A DNA stretch of 64,000 nucleotides from Thalassospira marina (GCF_002844375.1 NZ_CP024199.1:1686001-1750000), one strand, 5' to 3'; shown: positions 17,361 through 26,506, counted from the stretch's first letter. The notes: generated by a model from the letters alone, not told the origin. A program made the numbers and translations.

Positions 17361-17507
17361 GTTTTTGGGCCATTTTTCAATATTTCATTCAATGCCTTAG
17401 ACTGGATTCTTCATGGCCGGATTCGCGAATCACCGCAGCGATTCGATTCCTTTTTGTCCGGCTCGATTTTTTTCGCGAAATTTTACATTTCGCCAGCAGG
17501 CTGACTT

Positions 17508-19031
17508 TCAAAAGATGAATTTGTGCTGGCGTGGCTGTTTGCCCTGCTTACGATAGGGGCGGGTCAGGCTTTCACGTATTTGGTCCAGTGTTGGGCGCGG
17601 CAATAAATCATTGCGTGGTAAGCTGTGTGTGCGCTGCGCAACTTGATCACTCATGGGGCCAGTTGCCACACCTTCCTTGCCGGTCTGCTGTGTAGCCATA
17701 TAGGCCGGGGCGTCGGCATGAGGCGAAGGATCCTCTGCCAGGCCTTCTAAGCGCTCTGTACTGCCCTTGGGGGCGTTTGCCCGTGCATGCGGGCCGTTAT
17801 CATCAGGGGCCTCCTGCGCGCTGTTTGGCAGGCTGTCTACATTGGCGGGCAGGGCACTGGCAAAAAGGTCGTCAGGGTCGGCATCATCGGCGTCAAACAG
17901 GTCGGAAACACCAACGCCGAGCAGGCGGAATTTGGTGCCATCAATTTCGCGCTGCAAAAGGGTCATGGCGCTTTGCAAAATCACATCCTGTTTCAGGGTG
18001 GGATAGGCGAGGCGCATATTGCGGGTACGGGTTTTGAAATCCGCCGTTTTTAATTTCAGCACGACCGTGTGGCCCGAAATACGTTTGCGCTCCAGATCAT
18101 GGGCAACCCGGCCCACCAGGCGGGTTAAAATGTCGCCAAGCGATGCGATATCGGCCAGATCGTCGCTAAAGGTGGTTTCCGAGGACAGGCTTTTGCGTTC
18201 GGACGAAGTTTCCACCTGGCGATTATCCTGCCCGCGTGAAAAATGGAAAAACCGTTTGCCAATGCTGCCGTAACGACCCTGCAATTGGTGAATGTCGAGC
18301 TGTTGAAGCTGGCCGATGGTTATAATGCCATCCTGGTGCAGTTTGCGCTCCATCGCGGGGCCAACCCCCCACATCATGCGCACCGGTTTTTCCGACAGGA
18401 ATTCAACCGCCTCTGCCTGCCCGATCAGGGAAAAACCAAAAGGCTTGTTCAGGTCGGAGGCAATTTTTGCCAGAAATTTGTTATAGGACAGGCCAATCGA
18501 CACAGTGATGCCAACGTCCCTGTGAATCTGCTGTTGCAGGGCAACCAGATTTTCAGCCGGGCTTTTCCCCGTGCGTTCATAGGCATCGGTCAAATCCATA
18601 AAGGCTTCGTCTATGGAAAGCGGCTCGATAATCGGTGTCAGGGCGCGCATCATGTCGCGAATACGCATGCCTTCACGCTGGTATTTTGCCATATCGGGCG
18701 GCAGAAAAATGCCATCAGGGCATAATTCACGCGCTTTGAAGGCTGGCATGGCCGACCGCACACCAAATTTGCGGGCAATATAACAGCAGGTCGAAACCAC
18801 CCCGCGCTTGCCACCACCAATGATGACGGGCTGGTTTGCCAGGTCAGGGCGGTCGCGTTTCTCGATCGAGGCATAAAAGGCATCGCAGTCAAGATGGCCG
18901 ATTTCAAGTTCCGGCAATTCGGCATGGGCGATTGTGCGTTTATGTCCGCAATGCAGGCATGGCATGCCGCCCGCCGCCAATACTTGCGGTCGCCATTTGT
19001 GCAGGCAACTGGGACAAATCGCGTAAATCAT
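17508..19031 (-). CDS. dinB: DNA polymerase IV (Y-family) with zinc-ribbon-like N-terminus and long C-terminal extension
   Basis: A 507-residue translesion polymerase, against about 350 for E. coli DinB. Residues 1-35 carry two CxxC pairs (Cys6/9 and Cys25/28), a likely zinc ribbon seen in alphaproteobacterial DinB proteins. The polymerase core follows: catalytic Asp48 in GHLDCDAFYASIE and Asp141/Glu142 in SIDEAFMDL, then the thumb (MWGVGPAMERKL) and little finger (about 265-390). The last 115 residues or so, after GVGVSDLF, are acidic then Pro/basic low-complexity with no recognised domain. No imuA or dnaE2 is nearby. It probably works in damage tolerance and stress mutagenesis. Confidence 0.93.
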   Translation of the reverse strand: MIYAICPSCLHKWRPQVLAAGGMPCLHCGHKRTIAHAELPELEIGHLDCDAFYASIEKRDRPDLANQPVIIGGGKRGVVSTCCYIARKFGVRSAMPAFKARELCPDGIFLPPDMAKYQREGMRIRDMMRALTPIIEPLSIDEAFMDLTDAYERTGKSPAENLVALQQQIHRDVGITVSIGLSYNKFLAKIASDLNKPFGFSLIGQAEAVEFLSEKPVRMMWGVGPAMERKLHQDGIITIGQLQQLDIHQLQGRYGSIGKRFFHFSRGQDNRQVETSSERKSLSSETTFSDDLADIASLGDILTRLVGRVAHDLERKRISGHTVVLKLKTADFKTRTRNMRLAYPTLKQDVILQSAMTLLQREIDGTKFRLLGVGVSDLFDADDADPDDLFASALPANVDSLPNSAQEAPDDNGPHARANAPKGSTERLEGLAEDPSPHADAPAYMATQQTGKEGVATGPMSDQVAQRTHSLPRNDLLPRPTLDQIRESLTRPYRKQGKQPRQHKFIF

Positions 19032-19163
19032 CCTGTTTTTGTACTTCTTTTGTTCGCATTCTGCAAAGAAGTTTTGGCATCACGCAATGCGCCCCTGACA
19101 GGATTTGTCAGGGGAGATGGGCGCACTGGCAACCAGTGCGGCGCTAGGGTGAGGAGAGGCGTG

Positions 19164-19280
19164 ATGGCAAGCATCCGCTTTGACTGTAAGGCCGCCCGTT
19201 TAGCCTACTTTGCGCGGCAGCTATCGGGGGGGTCTTCAGGCAGGTTTGTGCTGTCGGAAATGAACCGTGTCGAAAGGTGA
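19164..19280 (+). CDS. Possible 38-residue small protein
   Basis: ATG 19164 is preceded by an unusually good Shine-Dalgarno, GAGGAGAGG (19151-19159). The 38-residue frame (beginning MASIRFDCKAARLAYFA, ending at 19280) is mostly basic and has no recognised domain. It lies between the start of dinB and the end of the EAL-like gene, both on the other strand. The ribosome-binding site is the only strong support. Confidence 0.3.
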   Translation: MASIRFDCKAARLAYFARQLSGGSSGRFVLSEMNRVER

Positions 19281-19283
19281 TGT

Positions 19284-20564
19284 TTACACTGGCTTGCGCG
19301 GTGGTGCCGCTTTAGTGGGCTTTTGTGCCTGCTTGGCACCTGCTTTGGCCCGGCGGGTGCGTGCGATCATATTGTCGATATAGCGGCCCTGAAACAGGGT
19401 AATGCCCAGCGATTGCCCAAAACGGATGGCGGTTGGTGTATCGCAGCGGCACAGGATCACGCGTTCGCGGCCAGACTGCTGTACCAGCGTATCCATCTCG
19501 CTGTATTTTTTGCGAATGACATTATCGGTCATTTCTTCGCGCCAGGCGACCTTGATGAAGTCGGCTTTCAGGCTGTTGCGATCCACAAATGAAAGCGATT
19601 CTACCGTCAGGTTGTCGATCAGGATACGATAACCGCGTTCGTGAAATTCGTCACGCAGGCGCAAATAGGTTTCCAGGTTTGAAAACAGGTCAACCTGGTT
19701 GAATTCCAAAATCACATTTCCCGGCCAGCCGCGTCTTACAATCTCGTCAAAGCGCTCAAATTCGCGGGTGGTCAGGGTGGCAAGGTTCAGATTGATCGAA
19801 AAGGACGACGCATGGGTTTTAAATGTGCGTTTGCACAAATAGTTCAGCATGCGTTTGTCCAGCACTTCGGTCATGTGCTGAAACAGCCATTTGTTCGATG
19901 CCAGATCGATATTGGGCATCACCGCATCGCGCAGCTCGGCGATAGAAACAAAAAATTCGTCAAAAACCGGATGAAGTTCGCCACCATTGGTTTTTGACAG
20001 CACGCATACCGGCTGCTGGCGGATATGGGCGGAAAGATCCGCCGTGTGAATGGTTTCTTCGAGCTGGGCAAGGTTGTCGGCATTGATTGGCAGCAGGGGC
20101 GCTTTCTGGTCCGAGGCCAGATCGCGGCGCTGCTGTTTTTGTGCGGACTCGCTAAGATACTGGCACAGAAGCAGGAATTCCTGGAACTCCGTGTTCAGAT
20201 TGTACCATGTGCAAAAGCCGGTTTCTTCGCTTTCATCCTGTGCCACTGGGTCATCGCGAAACAGATAGCGCAGGGTTTCAACACCCGGCTCGACATCGGC
20301 GATGGATTTGTCTTTCCAGATAAACAGCAGGTCATCGTTGCTCAGCACGAAAATGCGGCCAACGAACAGCTTCACATAGCTTTCAAAGGTATTGGTTGCC
20401 ACGCGAATATGATAATCGCGGCGGTGAAAAGCCTTGAGACGCGACAAATGGATATGCACCGCTCGATGCCCGAATTTCCGGGTTTCAAGCCTTTGCACAT
20501 AATCAAGCAGCAGGTGTTCCTGCAATGCCTGTTGTCCATATTGTTGCGGTTCGATCAAGCGCAA
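19284..20564 (-). CDS. Degenerate EAL-domain protein
   Basis: A 426-residue protein. The C-terminal half (about residues 160-405) has EAL-domain architecture: an FSINLNLATLTTREFERF segment, GNVILEFNQVDLFSN in place of the LEITE motif, RGYRILIDNL in place of the catalytic DDFG region, ADFIKV, and LFQGRYID in place of QGYLFG. The EAL signature itself is absent and the metal-binding acidic residues are not conserved, so phosphodiesterase activity is unlikely. The N-terminal 150 residues are unassigned. The protein ends in a Lys/Ala/Pro-rich tail. It may be a non-catalytic sensor or binding protein; the ligand is unknown. Confidence 0.75.
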   Translation of the reverse strand: MRLIEPQQYGQQALQEHLLLDYVQRLETRKFGHRAVHIHLSRLKAFHRRDYHIRVATNTFESYVKLFVGRIFVLSNDDLLFIWKDKSIADVEPGVETLRYLFRDDPVAQDESEETGFCTWYNLNTEFQEFLLLCQYLSESAQKQQRRDLASDQKAPLLPINADNLAQLEETIHTADLSAHIRQQPVCVLSKTNGGELHPVFDEFFVSIAELRDAVMPNIDLASNKWLFQHMTEVLDKRMLNYLCKRTFKTHASSFSINLNLATLTTREFERFDEIVRRGWPGNVILEFNQVDLFSNLETYLRLRDEFHERGYRILIDNLTVESLSFVDRNSLKADFIKVAWREEMTDNVIRKKYSEMDTLVQQSGRERVILCRCDTPTAIRFGQSLGITLFQGRYIDNMIARTRRAKAGAKQAQKPTKAAPPRKPV

Positions 20565-20850
20565 TTCCCCGACAAATTGGTACGCAGCTTCAATCCCTGC
20601 TTGTTATGTTAAGCTACTCTCCCTGAAGGGGAGATTAAGATCTGTACTTTTGCGTATGTTTTCATTTTTCTGGCAAATGCAAGCCATACCGCATACTCGA
20701 CAGGTTAACCAAGCGATTTTAACGAATTATTGCAAGGTCATCGATCAGATTGATCATATTAGGGACACGGATTGAAGCGGTTTGGCGAACTTGACAGGGG
20801 CACGGGGAAGTGGTCCCTTGTTCTTCAAATCGATAGATGGGGATGGCGCG
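20565..20850. other. Divergent intergenic region
   Basis: About 285 bases hold the promoters of the EAL-like gene (minus) and the SPOR lipoprotein gene (plus). No operator could be identified with confidence. Confidence 0.5.
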
Positions 20851-22218
20851 ATGAACGCGGTATTGAATAAAACCGTGACTCCTGCAAGTCGTGGGCTGCG
20901 TGTGCTGATGGTGGCGGGGCTGGTTTCGCTGGCCGCGGCCTGTGCGCCAATCGGCGACCAGGAATTCTGGAATCAGGCAACATCCTTTGCTGGCAAGGAC
21001 GACACCGCCCTTGGCCTGTCCGAGGTCGTTTCCGGAAATTATCCGGCCGCTGAAAAGTTCCTTGATGCCGCGATCCAGCGTAATCCCCTGAATGGCTATG
21101 CCCTGTTATGGCGCGGCATTGTTTATCAAAATACCGGCCGTCCCGATAAGGCCCGCCAGGATTATAGCGCGGTTATTGCCGCCAACCCACCGGGCACGGT
21201 TGTCATGGCCGGGCCAACCGCATCGCAGCTTCATCCCCTGCGCGATGCCGCACAATATAACCTTGATCGTCTTGAACAGGGTTTGCCCGGTGTTGTCGGT
21301 GTTGGCGCCGATGGCCCGCGTATGGCGGCAATGCCAATGACATCAAGTGCAATGATGGCAGCCCCCCTTGATGATGGTGTTTCATCGCAGGCCGTACCGG
21401 CCAGCACATCGGCCGGGGATGCCAATATTGCCAAACGGTTTGGCATTTTGCGCAATCTGCAAACGGCAGGCTTGATCACACCCGAAGAATATTCCGCTCG
21501 CCGTGCGGCCAATCTGGGCGCGTTGCTGCCTATGACGTCACCGGCTCCGGCGGCCTATCTTGACCGGGAACCACCAGACGGGCGCGAAATTCAGGACCGG
21601 CTGGAACAGCTTAACAAATCGCTGCAAATGGGCGCGATTACGGTGCAGGACCATGTAAATGAACGCACTGCCATCCTTGATGGTTTGCTGCCTGCCGAAC
21701 CGCGTGAACGCGCAACCCCCGCACCAGCGCCCCAGGGTCTGATGGATGCCGCGCGTAAAATCGCCCGGATCGAGGATTTGCAAAAAGAAAAGCTGATTAC
21801 ACCGACCGAATTCACCAAAGAACGCAACGCGATCGAGGCATCGATTATCGAACCGGCCAATGCCAGCATGGTGTCACAGGAAGGCCAGCCCGTCCGCCGT
21901 GTGGCAACGGGGGCCGATGCGCCCAGTCGTGCAGTTAACAAGGTGGCATCCGCCCCGGCAGCGCGGTCTGTAAAATCGGGTGGGGCTGAAATCCATTTGG
22001 CGTCTTACCGTAACCAGACCCAGGCCGAACGGGGCTGGTTGATCCTTGGCAGCCGTTTTGCCAATGAACTGGCCGGGCTGGATCATGAAATTCGCCGGGT
22101 TTCGGTGCCGGGCAAGGGAACGTTTTATCGCCTGCTGGCCGATGGCCTTGACCCGGCAAAGGCCAATCAGATCTGTTCGGATCTGAAACGCCGGGGTCAA
22201 TATTGTGATGTGAAATAA
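20851..22218 (+). CDS. Lipoprotein with TPR, three SHOCT-like repeats and a SPOR domain
   Basis: A 455-residue envelope protein. ATG 20851 is chosen for GGGGATGG just upstream; the frame is open to 20782. The signal sequence ends in a lipobox-like SLAAAC with Cys31. Residues of about 55-130 look like TPR helices (GNYPAAEKFLDAAIQRNPLNGYALLWRG). Three short helical repeats at about 196-222, 246-280 and 304-331 share the form I..L..L...G.IT..E...R...L, as in SHOCT domains. The C-terminal SPOR domain (about 378-455, IHLASYRNQTQAERGW) should bind denuded peptidoglycan glycans at the septum. A role in cell-envelope organisation or division is likely by family knowledge. Confidence 0.8.
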   Translation: MNAVLNKTVTPASRGLRVLMVAGLVSLAAACAPIGDQEFWNQATSFAGKDDTALGLSEVVSGNYPAAEKFLDAAIQRNPLNGYALLWRGIVYQNTGRPDKARQDYSAVIAANPPGTVVMAGPTASQLHPLRDAAQYNLDRLEQGLPGVVGVGADGPRMAAMPMTSSAMMAAPLDDGVSSQAVPASTSAGDANIAKRFGILRNLQTAGLITPEEYSARRAANLGALLPMTSPAPAAYLDREPPDGREIQDRLEQLNKSLQMGAITVQDHVNERTAILDGLLPAEPRERATPAPAPQGLMDAARKIARIEDLQKEKLITPTEFTKERNAIEASIIEPANASMVSQEGQPVRRVATGADAPSRAVNKVASAPAARSVKSGGAEIHLASYRNQTQAERGWLILGSRFANELAGLDHEIRRVSVPGKGTFYRLLADGLDPAKANQICSDLKRRGQYCDVK

Positions 22219-22340
22219 TTTCCCCGTTTTGGGGCGCCAACCGGCGGTAGGGGTAATCGTAATTACTTTTGCCGCCGTTGTGATGTTTGTCATATGCCAG
22301 CGCCATATTCAGGATCAAACTGGCACGCAAACAGGTTACT

Positions 22341-23090
22341 ATGATGATTCTGATATTTAGTGATTTTCATTTTACCGGCCCCTATAGCGGGGCAATGCAG
22401 GCGGCAGTTATGCGCCATGCCGGGAAAAATGCCGGTATTGTGAATCTGATGCTGGATGCACCTGACCGCGACCCGATGCGATCGGCCTATTTGCTGGCAT
22501 CGTTGCGGCGCGAATTCGGGGTAGGGGATATTGGCCTGTGTGTTGTTGACCCCGGTGTTGGCAGTGCACGCCGTGCGGTTGTAGCGCAATGTGATGGCGC
22601 ATTTTTTGTTGGCCCGGATAACGGGCTGTTTGAAATGGTAATCCGCCGGGCCCAAAATGTGCGGCTTTGGCAAATTGATTGGGAACCAGAGGGGGCTTCG
22701 GCCAGTTTTCATGGTCGCGACATTTTTGGACCGGTCGCGGGAATGCTGGCTGCAAATACGGATTTTGCCCGTCATGAATTGGCGGTGGATGCCCGTTTTG
22801 CCGATGCCCGAAACTGGCCCGATGATCTGGCCGAAGTCATTTATATTGATGGCTACGGTAATGCAATGACGGGGCTGCGTGCCAATATGGTTTTGGCAAC
22901 GGCACCGGTATTAACGGTGGGTGATCTGGAAATCGGGCGGGCGCGTACCTTTTCCGATGTGCCGGCCGGTCATGCCTTCTGGTATGAAAATTCGTTCGGG
23001 CTGGTAGAAATTGCGGTCAATGGTGGACGGGCCGATCAACTTCCGGGGCTGGGCGTTGGCAGTAAAGTAAACTGGACTGGTGCCACTTAA
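22341..23090 (+). CDS. SAM hydroxide adenosyltransferase (SAM hydrolase) family protein
   Basis: A 249-residue member of the DUF62/SAM-hydrolase family, which uses water to cleave S-adenosylmethionine into adenosine and methionine and is related to fluorinase and chlorinase. Characteristic segments are ILIFSDFHFTGPYSG at the N-terminus, VVDPGVGSARRAVV, FVGPDNGLFEMV, SFHGRDIFGPVAGMLA, and the C-terminal IDGYGNAMTG and FWYENSFGLVEIAVNGG. These match the hydrolase type rather than a halogenase loop. The start is at 22341 or 22344, with ACAGG upstream. It lies between the SPOR lipoprotein gene and an MBL hydrolase gene, all in one direction with short gaps, so they may be co-transcribed. Confidence 0.88.
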   Translation: MMILIFSDFHFTGPYSGAMQAAVMRHAGKNAGIVNLMLDAPDRDPMRSAYLLASLRREFGVGDIGLCVVDPGVGSARRAVVAQCDGAFFVGPDNGLFEMVIRRAQNVRLWQIDWEPEGASASFHGRDIFGPVAGMLAANTDFARHELAVDARFADARNWPDDLAEVIYIDGYGNAMTGLRANMVLATAPVLTVGDLEIGRARTFSDVPAGHAFWYENSFGLVEIAVNGGRADQLPGLGVGSKVNWTGAT

Positions 23091-23193
23091 TAAAATGAAC
23101 AAGACCCGGTATGGGGTAAGATGCCGGGATCAGGATTAACAAAATGCGGCTGGCATCAGATCTGGTCGCCAACAAGAACGGGAAACGCACAAT

Positions 23194-24033
23194 ATGACCA
23201 TAACGGTCAAATTCTGGGGTGTGCGGGGCAGCATTGCCTGCCCGTCACCGGAACATGTTGTTTATGGTGGCAACACCAGTTGTGTCGAAATGCGGGTGGG
23301 CGACAATGTACTGATCTTTGATGCGGGCACGGGCATTCGCAATTTGGGGCGTGATCTGGTGCGCCGCGGTGTTACCAGTGCATCCATCTTTTTGACCCAC
23401 ACCCATTGGGACCATATCAACGGTTTTCCATTTTTTGTGCCAGCCTATGATCCCGCCAATAGTTTCGAGGTTTTCGCCGGTCATTTGACCGGACAGGGTG
23501 GTGTGGAAAAGGTCTTTTCCGCGCAAATGGCAAACCCGACTTTTCCCGTGCCGCTTTCTGCCATGCGTTCACGCCTTAGCTTTTGTGATTTTGATACCGG
23601 CATTACCCTGCATCCGGCACAGGATATCACAATCCGTACGGCACCGCTGCGTCATCCCAATGGGGCGGTGGCTTATCGGGTGGAATATGCCGGGGCGTCG
23701 GTCTGTTATGTAACCGATACCGAACACAAACCCGGCCAGTCCGATCAATCCATCCTTGATCTGATCGAGGGGGCGGATCTGGTAATTTATGATGCCACCT
23801 ACACCGATGAAGAATTTGAAAAGCGCATCGGCTGGGGCCATTCAACCTGGCGCGAAGGTGTGCGCCTGTGTCAGATGGCAAATGTAGGCCAGTTGGCCCT
23901 GTTCCATCATGATCCCGACCATGACGATAAAATCATGGCCGATATCGAAAAACAGGCCCGTGCCGAATGGTCGTCGGTTTTTGCTGCCCGCGATGAAATG
24001 GTTGTCACAATTACCGGCAAAAAAACCAACTGA
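23194..24033 (+). CDS. Metallo-beta-lactamase-fold hydrolase
   Basis: A 279-residue MBL-fold protein beginning MTITVKFWGVRGSIACP, the start typical of a large group of bacterial MBL hydrolases often found near signalling genes. The metal site is HTHWDH (about residues 68-73), followed by a conserved His in LRHPNG, Asp in VTDTEH, and His in FHHDPDH. GGNTSCVEMRVGD at the N-terminus is also typical. The substrate is unknown; phosphodiesterase-like activity on cyclic phosphates is common in relatives. It starts about 100 bases after the SAM hydrolase gene. Confidence 0.85.
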   Translation: MTITVKFWGVRGSIACPSPEHVVYGGNTSCVEMRVGDNVLIFDAGTGIRNLGRDLVRRGVTSASIFLTHTHWDHINGFPFFVPAYDPANSFEVFAGHLTGQGGVEKVFSAQMANPTFPVPLSAMRSRLSFCDFDTGITLHPAQDITIRTAPLRHPNGAVAYRVEYAGASVCYVTDTEHKPGQSDQSILDLIEGADLVIYDATYTDEEFEKRIGWGHSTWREGVRLCQMANVGQLALFHHDPDHDDKIMADIEKQARAEWSSVFAARDEMVVTITGKKTN

Positions 24034-24092
24034 TTATCCGTAATTCCCACGCGGGGCGTTGTGCGCGTTCAGGCCTGATCTTCGGGGCTGAA

Positions 24093-24464
24093 TTACTGGC
24101 TATCACCTGCCGGGCGAAAGGCGCGGCTGGAAACGGAAATATTGTTCAGGCACGGGTCTTTTGCATTGGCAAACTGGTAACCATCCGCCTGATGAATGGT
24201 GCCAAATTCCAACCCGTTTTCCGCAGCCTGGCGACAAAATGCGCCAACATCCTCGACATCGAATACAAGTTTGATAATCGATTGTCCCTGCTTCTGCCCC
24301 TTGGCGGCAGGGTGCAGCATAATGTTGGCCCCACCGTCCCCTGAAACCAGTTCAACGATGCGGTCTTCGGGAAATTGCCGGGCCGTAAAATTGAAATGCC
24401 GTTCGTAAAAGGCCGCCGTTTTTGCCATGTCTTTTGCGTAAATAATGACCCTGTTTAACGGCAT
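24093..24464 (-). CDS. VOC-superfamily (glyoxalase-like) protein
   Basis: A 123-residue vicinal-oxygen-chelate protein: RVIIYAKDMAKTAAFYERHF at the start, RIVELVSGDGGANIMLHPAA, IIKLVFDVEDVGAFCRQAAENG and a C-terminal AKDPCLNNISVSSR stretch. This is the paired beta-alpha-beta-beta-beta module found in glyoxalase I, bleomycin resistance and dioxygenase proteins. It is convergent with the MBL hydrolase. The substrate is unknown. Confidence 0.82.
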   Translation of the reverse strand: MPLNRVIIYAKDMAKTAAFYERHFNFTARQFPEDRIVELVSGDGGANIMLHPAAKGQKQGQSIIKLVFDVEDVGAFCRQAAENGLEFGTIHQADGYQFANAKDPCLNNISVSSRAFRPAGDSQ

Positions 24465-24621
24465 GGCAAAATCCCTTTCAGCATGGTCCGATAACGCGAA
24501 AACTGAACCGCGTTATAAACGTATCGCCGGGCGGTTCATCGAATGGCACAGGCATCCAGCTTGCGGCGCTTTGCCGTGAAAGGCAAGGGGGCTGGTCAAC
24601 CATGGGGCAGGCGGGGCAAAG

Positions 24622-24652
24622 AAAAACCGGACCAATGTTAGTGGCCCGGTTT
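24622..24652 (-). terminator. Terminator downstream of motB
   Basis: AAACCGG (24624-24630) pairs with CCGGTTT (24646-24652), with CCA/TGG extending the stem. An A run at 24622-24626 gives a T run on the minus strand. Confidence 0.8.
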
Positions 24653-24683
24653 GATCTGGTAGGTGTATTTGTGGTGCGTCTAA

Positions 24684-25376
24684 TCAGCGCGAAAATTTCG
24701 GGAATATCCGCACTTCCACACGTCGGTTGGCTTCCCGGTTTTCGGGAATGGGATTGCCCTGGTCATCCTCGTTTGGAAGTTTGGGCATGGTATCGCCGTA
24801 TGAAATGGCGCGCATGCGGTCTGATTGCGGGTCGACATTTAACGCGCCAAAGAACCGCACCACGGCAATTGCGCGCCCGGCCGCCAGTTCCCAGTTGGAC
24901 GGGAAGCGGGGGGTGTTAATTGGCGTATCGTCGGTGTGCCCCTTCACCTCGATCTGGAAGCCCATATAACGCGGCTGTTTTAAAAGGTCGCCGACATCTT
25001 TTAAAAACAGCACGGCATCGCGGGTCAGATCGGCAGAGCCGGACTGGAAAAACGACCCGCTGGCTAGCTCCAGCATAATGCCTTCGTCATCCGTTGTGAC
25101 ATGGACGGATTTATCGAGTGCGAGGTTGAAAACAACGTCTTTCAGGTCGGTTTCAAGAATTTCGGTGGGACGCACAACGCTGCGTTTGCCAAGGTTCTGG
25201 GCAATGCCGGCCTGGATTTTTTCAAAGACCGGCAGTTCAATTTTGGAAAAGCTGACAAGCATGATGAAGAACGCCATCAAAAGGGTGATGGCATCGGCAT
25301 ATGTGGCAAGCCAGTCTTCGCTGATTTCTTCCTGTTTCTTCTTTTCCAGAAGCGGGGATCTGCGACGCCGGGTCAT
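24684..25376 (-). CDS. motB: Flagellar stator protein MotB
   Basis: A 230-residue stator subunit that anchors the ion channel to peptidoglycan. The start at 25376 is preferred over 25382 because AGGAA lies 7 bases before it. A basic N-terminus precedes the single membrane helix WLATYADAITLLMAFFIMLVSFS, with the essential ion-binding Asp at about residue 28. The plug region follows, then a C-terminal OmpA-like peptidoglycan-binding domain (IEVKGHTDDTPI, NWELAAGRA, NRRVEVRIF) with the canonical GHTD. It lies 36 bases downstream of motA on the same transcript and is followed by a terminator. Confidence 0.93.
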   Translation of the reverse strand: MTRRRRSPLLEKKKQEEISEDWLATYADAITLLMAFFIMLVSFSKIELPVFEKIQAGIAQNLGKRSVVRPTEILETDLKDVVFNLALDKSVHVTTDDEGIMLELASGSFFQSGSADLTRDAVLFLKDVGDLLKQPRYMGFQIEVKGHTDDTPINTPRFPSNWELAAGRAIAVVRFFGALNVDPQSDRMRAISYGDTMPKLPNEDDQGNPIPENREANRRVEVRIFPKFSR

Positions 25377-25412
25377 AAGCATTTCCTATATTCAATAGGG
25401 AACCAAACCACC

Positions 25413-26207
25413 TTATTCGGGGGCTTTGTCCATGTTGAAATGGATTGCAGGGTCCAGAAATGAATTCATCCGGTCCTGAATGGCGCGCGGTCCCTTGCGA
25501 TCTGCAAGCATGATCAGGCCTTCCGCAATCAGCGAATTGCGAAATTTCATGATCTCTTCGCGCTGCTGGATTTTGCTGGCGGCGGGAATAAAGAAAAACC
25601 GCGCCGCGACGATGCCATAAAGCGTTGTGATCAGCGCGATGGCAAGGCCCGCCCCCAGGGATGTCGGGTCATCACCCATTTTATCAAGCATGATAACAAG
25701 GCCAACCAGCGTCCCGATCATCCCGAATGCGGGTGCCGCACCTGCCATGCTGCGCAGGATATCGACCGGCACCAGATTGCGGTTATAGGAACTGTCAATG
25801 GCGTTAAAAAGCATGTCGGCAACGTCATCACCGTTATAGCCGGTAATGACAATTTCCATTGCCCAGGCCAGAAACGGTTCTTCCTTGTCAAGGCGGGTGA
25901 CTTCCTGTTCAAGGGCGTTAATGCCCTTTTTCTGCATCAGGTAGCCCCATTTGACAACACGGCCCACTTCGCCGGTCAATTGTCCGCGGCCCATACGCGG
26001 GGCGCGTAAAATTTTGAAAATCAGTTTTATCGCCTGCCAGACATACCTTGTCTCATAGGCGATGAAGGTTGCTGCAAATGTTCCACCCAGCACCATCAAG
26101 ACGCTTGATAGGCTTAGAAACACGACATAGTTGTCAGTCGAAATATAGATCGACGTAACAAACAGGCCGATACCGGCCAAAATCCCCAAAATCGTTGTCA
26201 GCGACAT
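25413..26207 (-). CDS. motA: Flagellar stator protein MotA/PomA
   Basis: A 264-residue stator subunit with four membrane segments: residues about 4-24 and 29-52 at the N-terminus, and about 150-175 and 183-203. The cytoplasmic loop contains the conserved charged residues that contact the rotor (GYLMQKKGINALEQEVTRLDKEEPFL). The GMIGTLVGLVIML and GAGLAIALITTLYGIVAARFFFIPAASKI helices are typical of the PomA-like branch, suggesting possible Na+ use, but H+ cannot be excluded by eye. It forms an operon with motB and is near a chemoreceptor gene on the same strand. Confidence 0.93.
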   Translation of the reverse strand: MSLTTILGILAGIGLFVTSIYISTDNYVVFLSLSSVLMVLGGTFAATFIAYETRYVWQAIKLIFKILRAPRMGRGQLTGEVGRVVKWGYLMQKKGINALEQEVTRLDKEEPFLAWAMEIVITGYNGDDVADMLFNAIDSSYNRNLVPVDILRSMAGAAPAFGMIGTLVGLVIMLDKMGDDPTSLGAGLAIALITTLYGIVAARFFFIPAASKIQQREEIMKFRNSLIAEGLIMLADRKGPRAIQDRMNSFLDPAIHFNMDKAPE

Positions 26208-26470
26208 CGCTTTTCACGTTCCCTCAAACAGAAATCTTCCTGACTTCCGCCCCCAATTGCGGACCTGCCAATGGCAGCGCACTTCTGGAATTATCATAGA
26301 CTGCGTTTGCATCGCTGTTAAGCAAAGAGCCACGTCAGGCCATAAATGTTTCCCAAAATGCTACCCTAACGTTTCCATCTAGGGCCAAAATTCGCAAAAA
26401 TTGCGTAAATGGCTGGGGAAAACCACTTCCCCAGGCTGATAAAACGCATAAAGCGGTTTGTGAACCCCAT
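26208..26470. other. Intergenic between the chemoreceptor and motA
   Basis: About 260 bases with presumed motA promoter elements. No repeat or open frame worth noting. Confidence 0.4.
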
Positions 26471-26506
26471 AAAAAAGAACCCTGCATTCCATTTTGAATG
26501 CAGGGT
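26471..26506 (-). terminator. Terminator of the heme-motif chemoreceptor gene
   Basis: ACCCTGCATTC (26479-26489) pairs with GAATGCAGGGT (26496-26506). The A run at 26471-26476 becomes a T run on the minus strand. Confidence 0.88.

Noticed and set aside
22341..23090. Possible fluorinase/chlorinase-type halogenase.
   Set aside because: Motifs match the SAM hydrolase group; no halogenase-specific insert could be recognised by eye.
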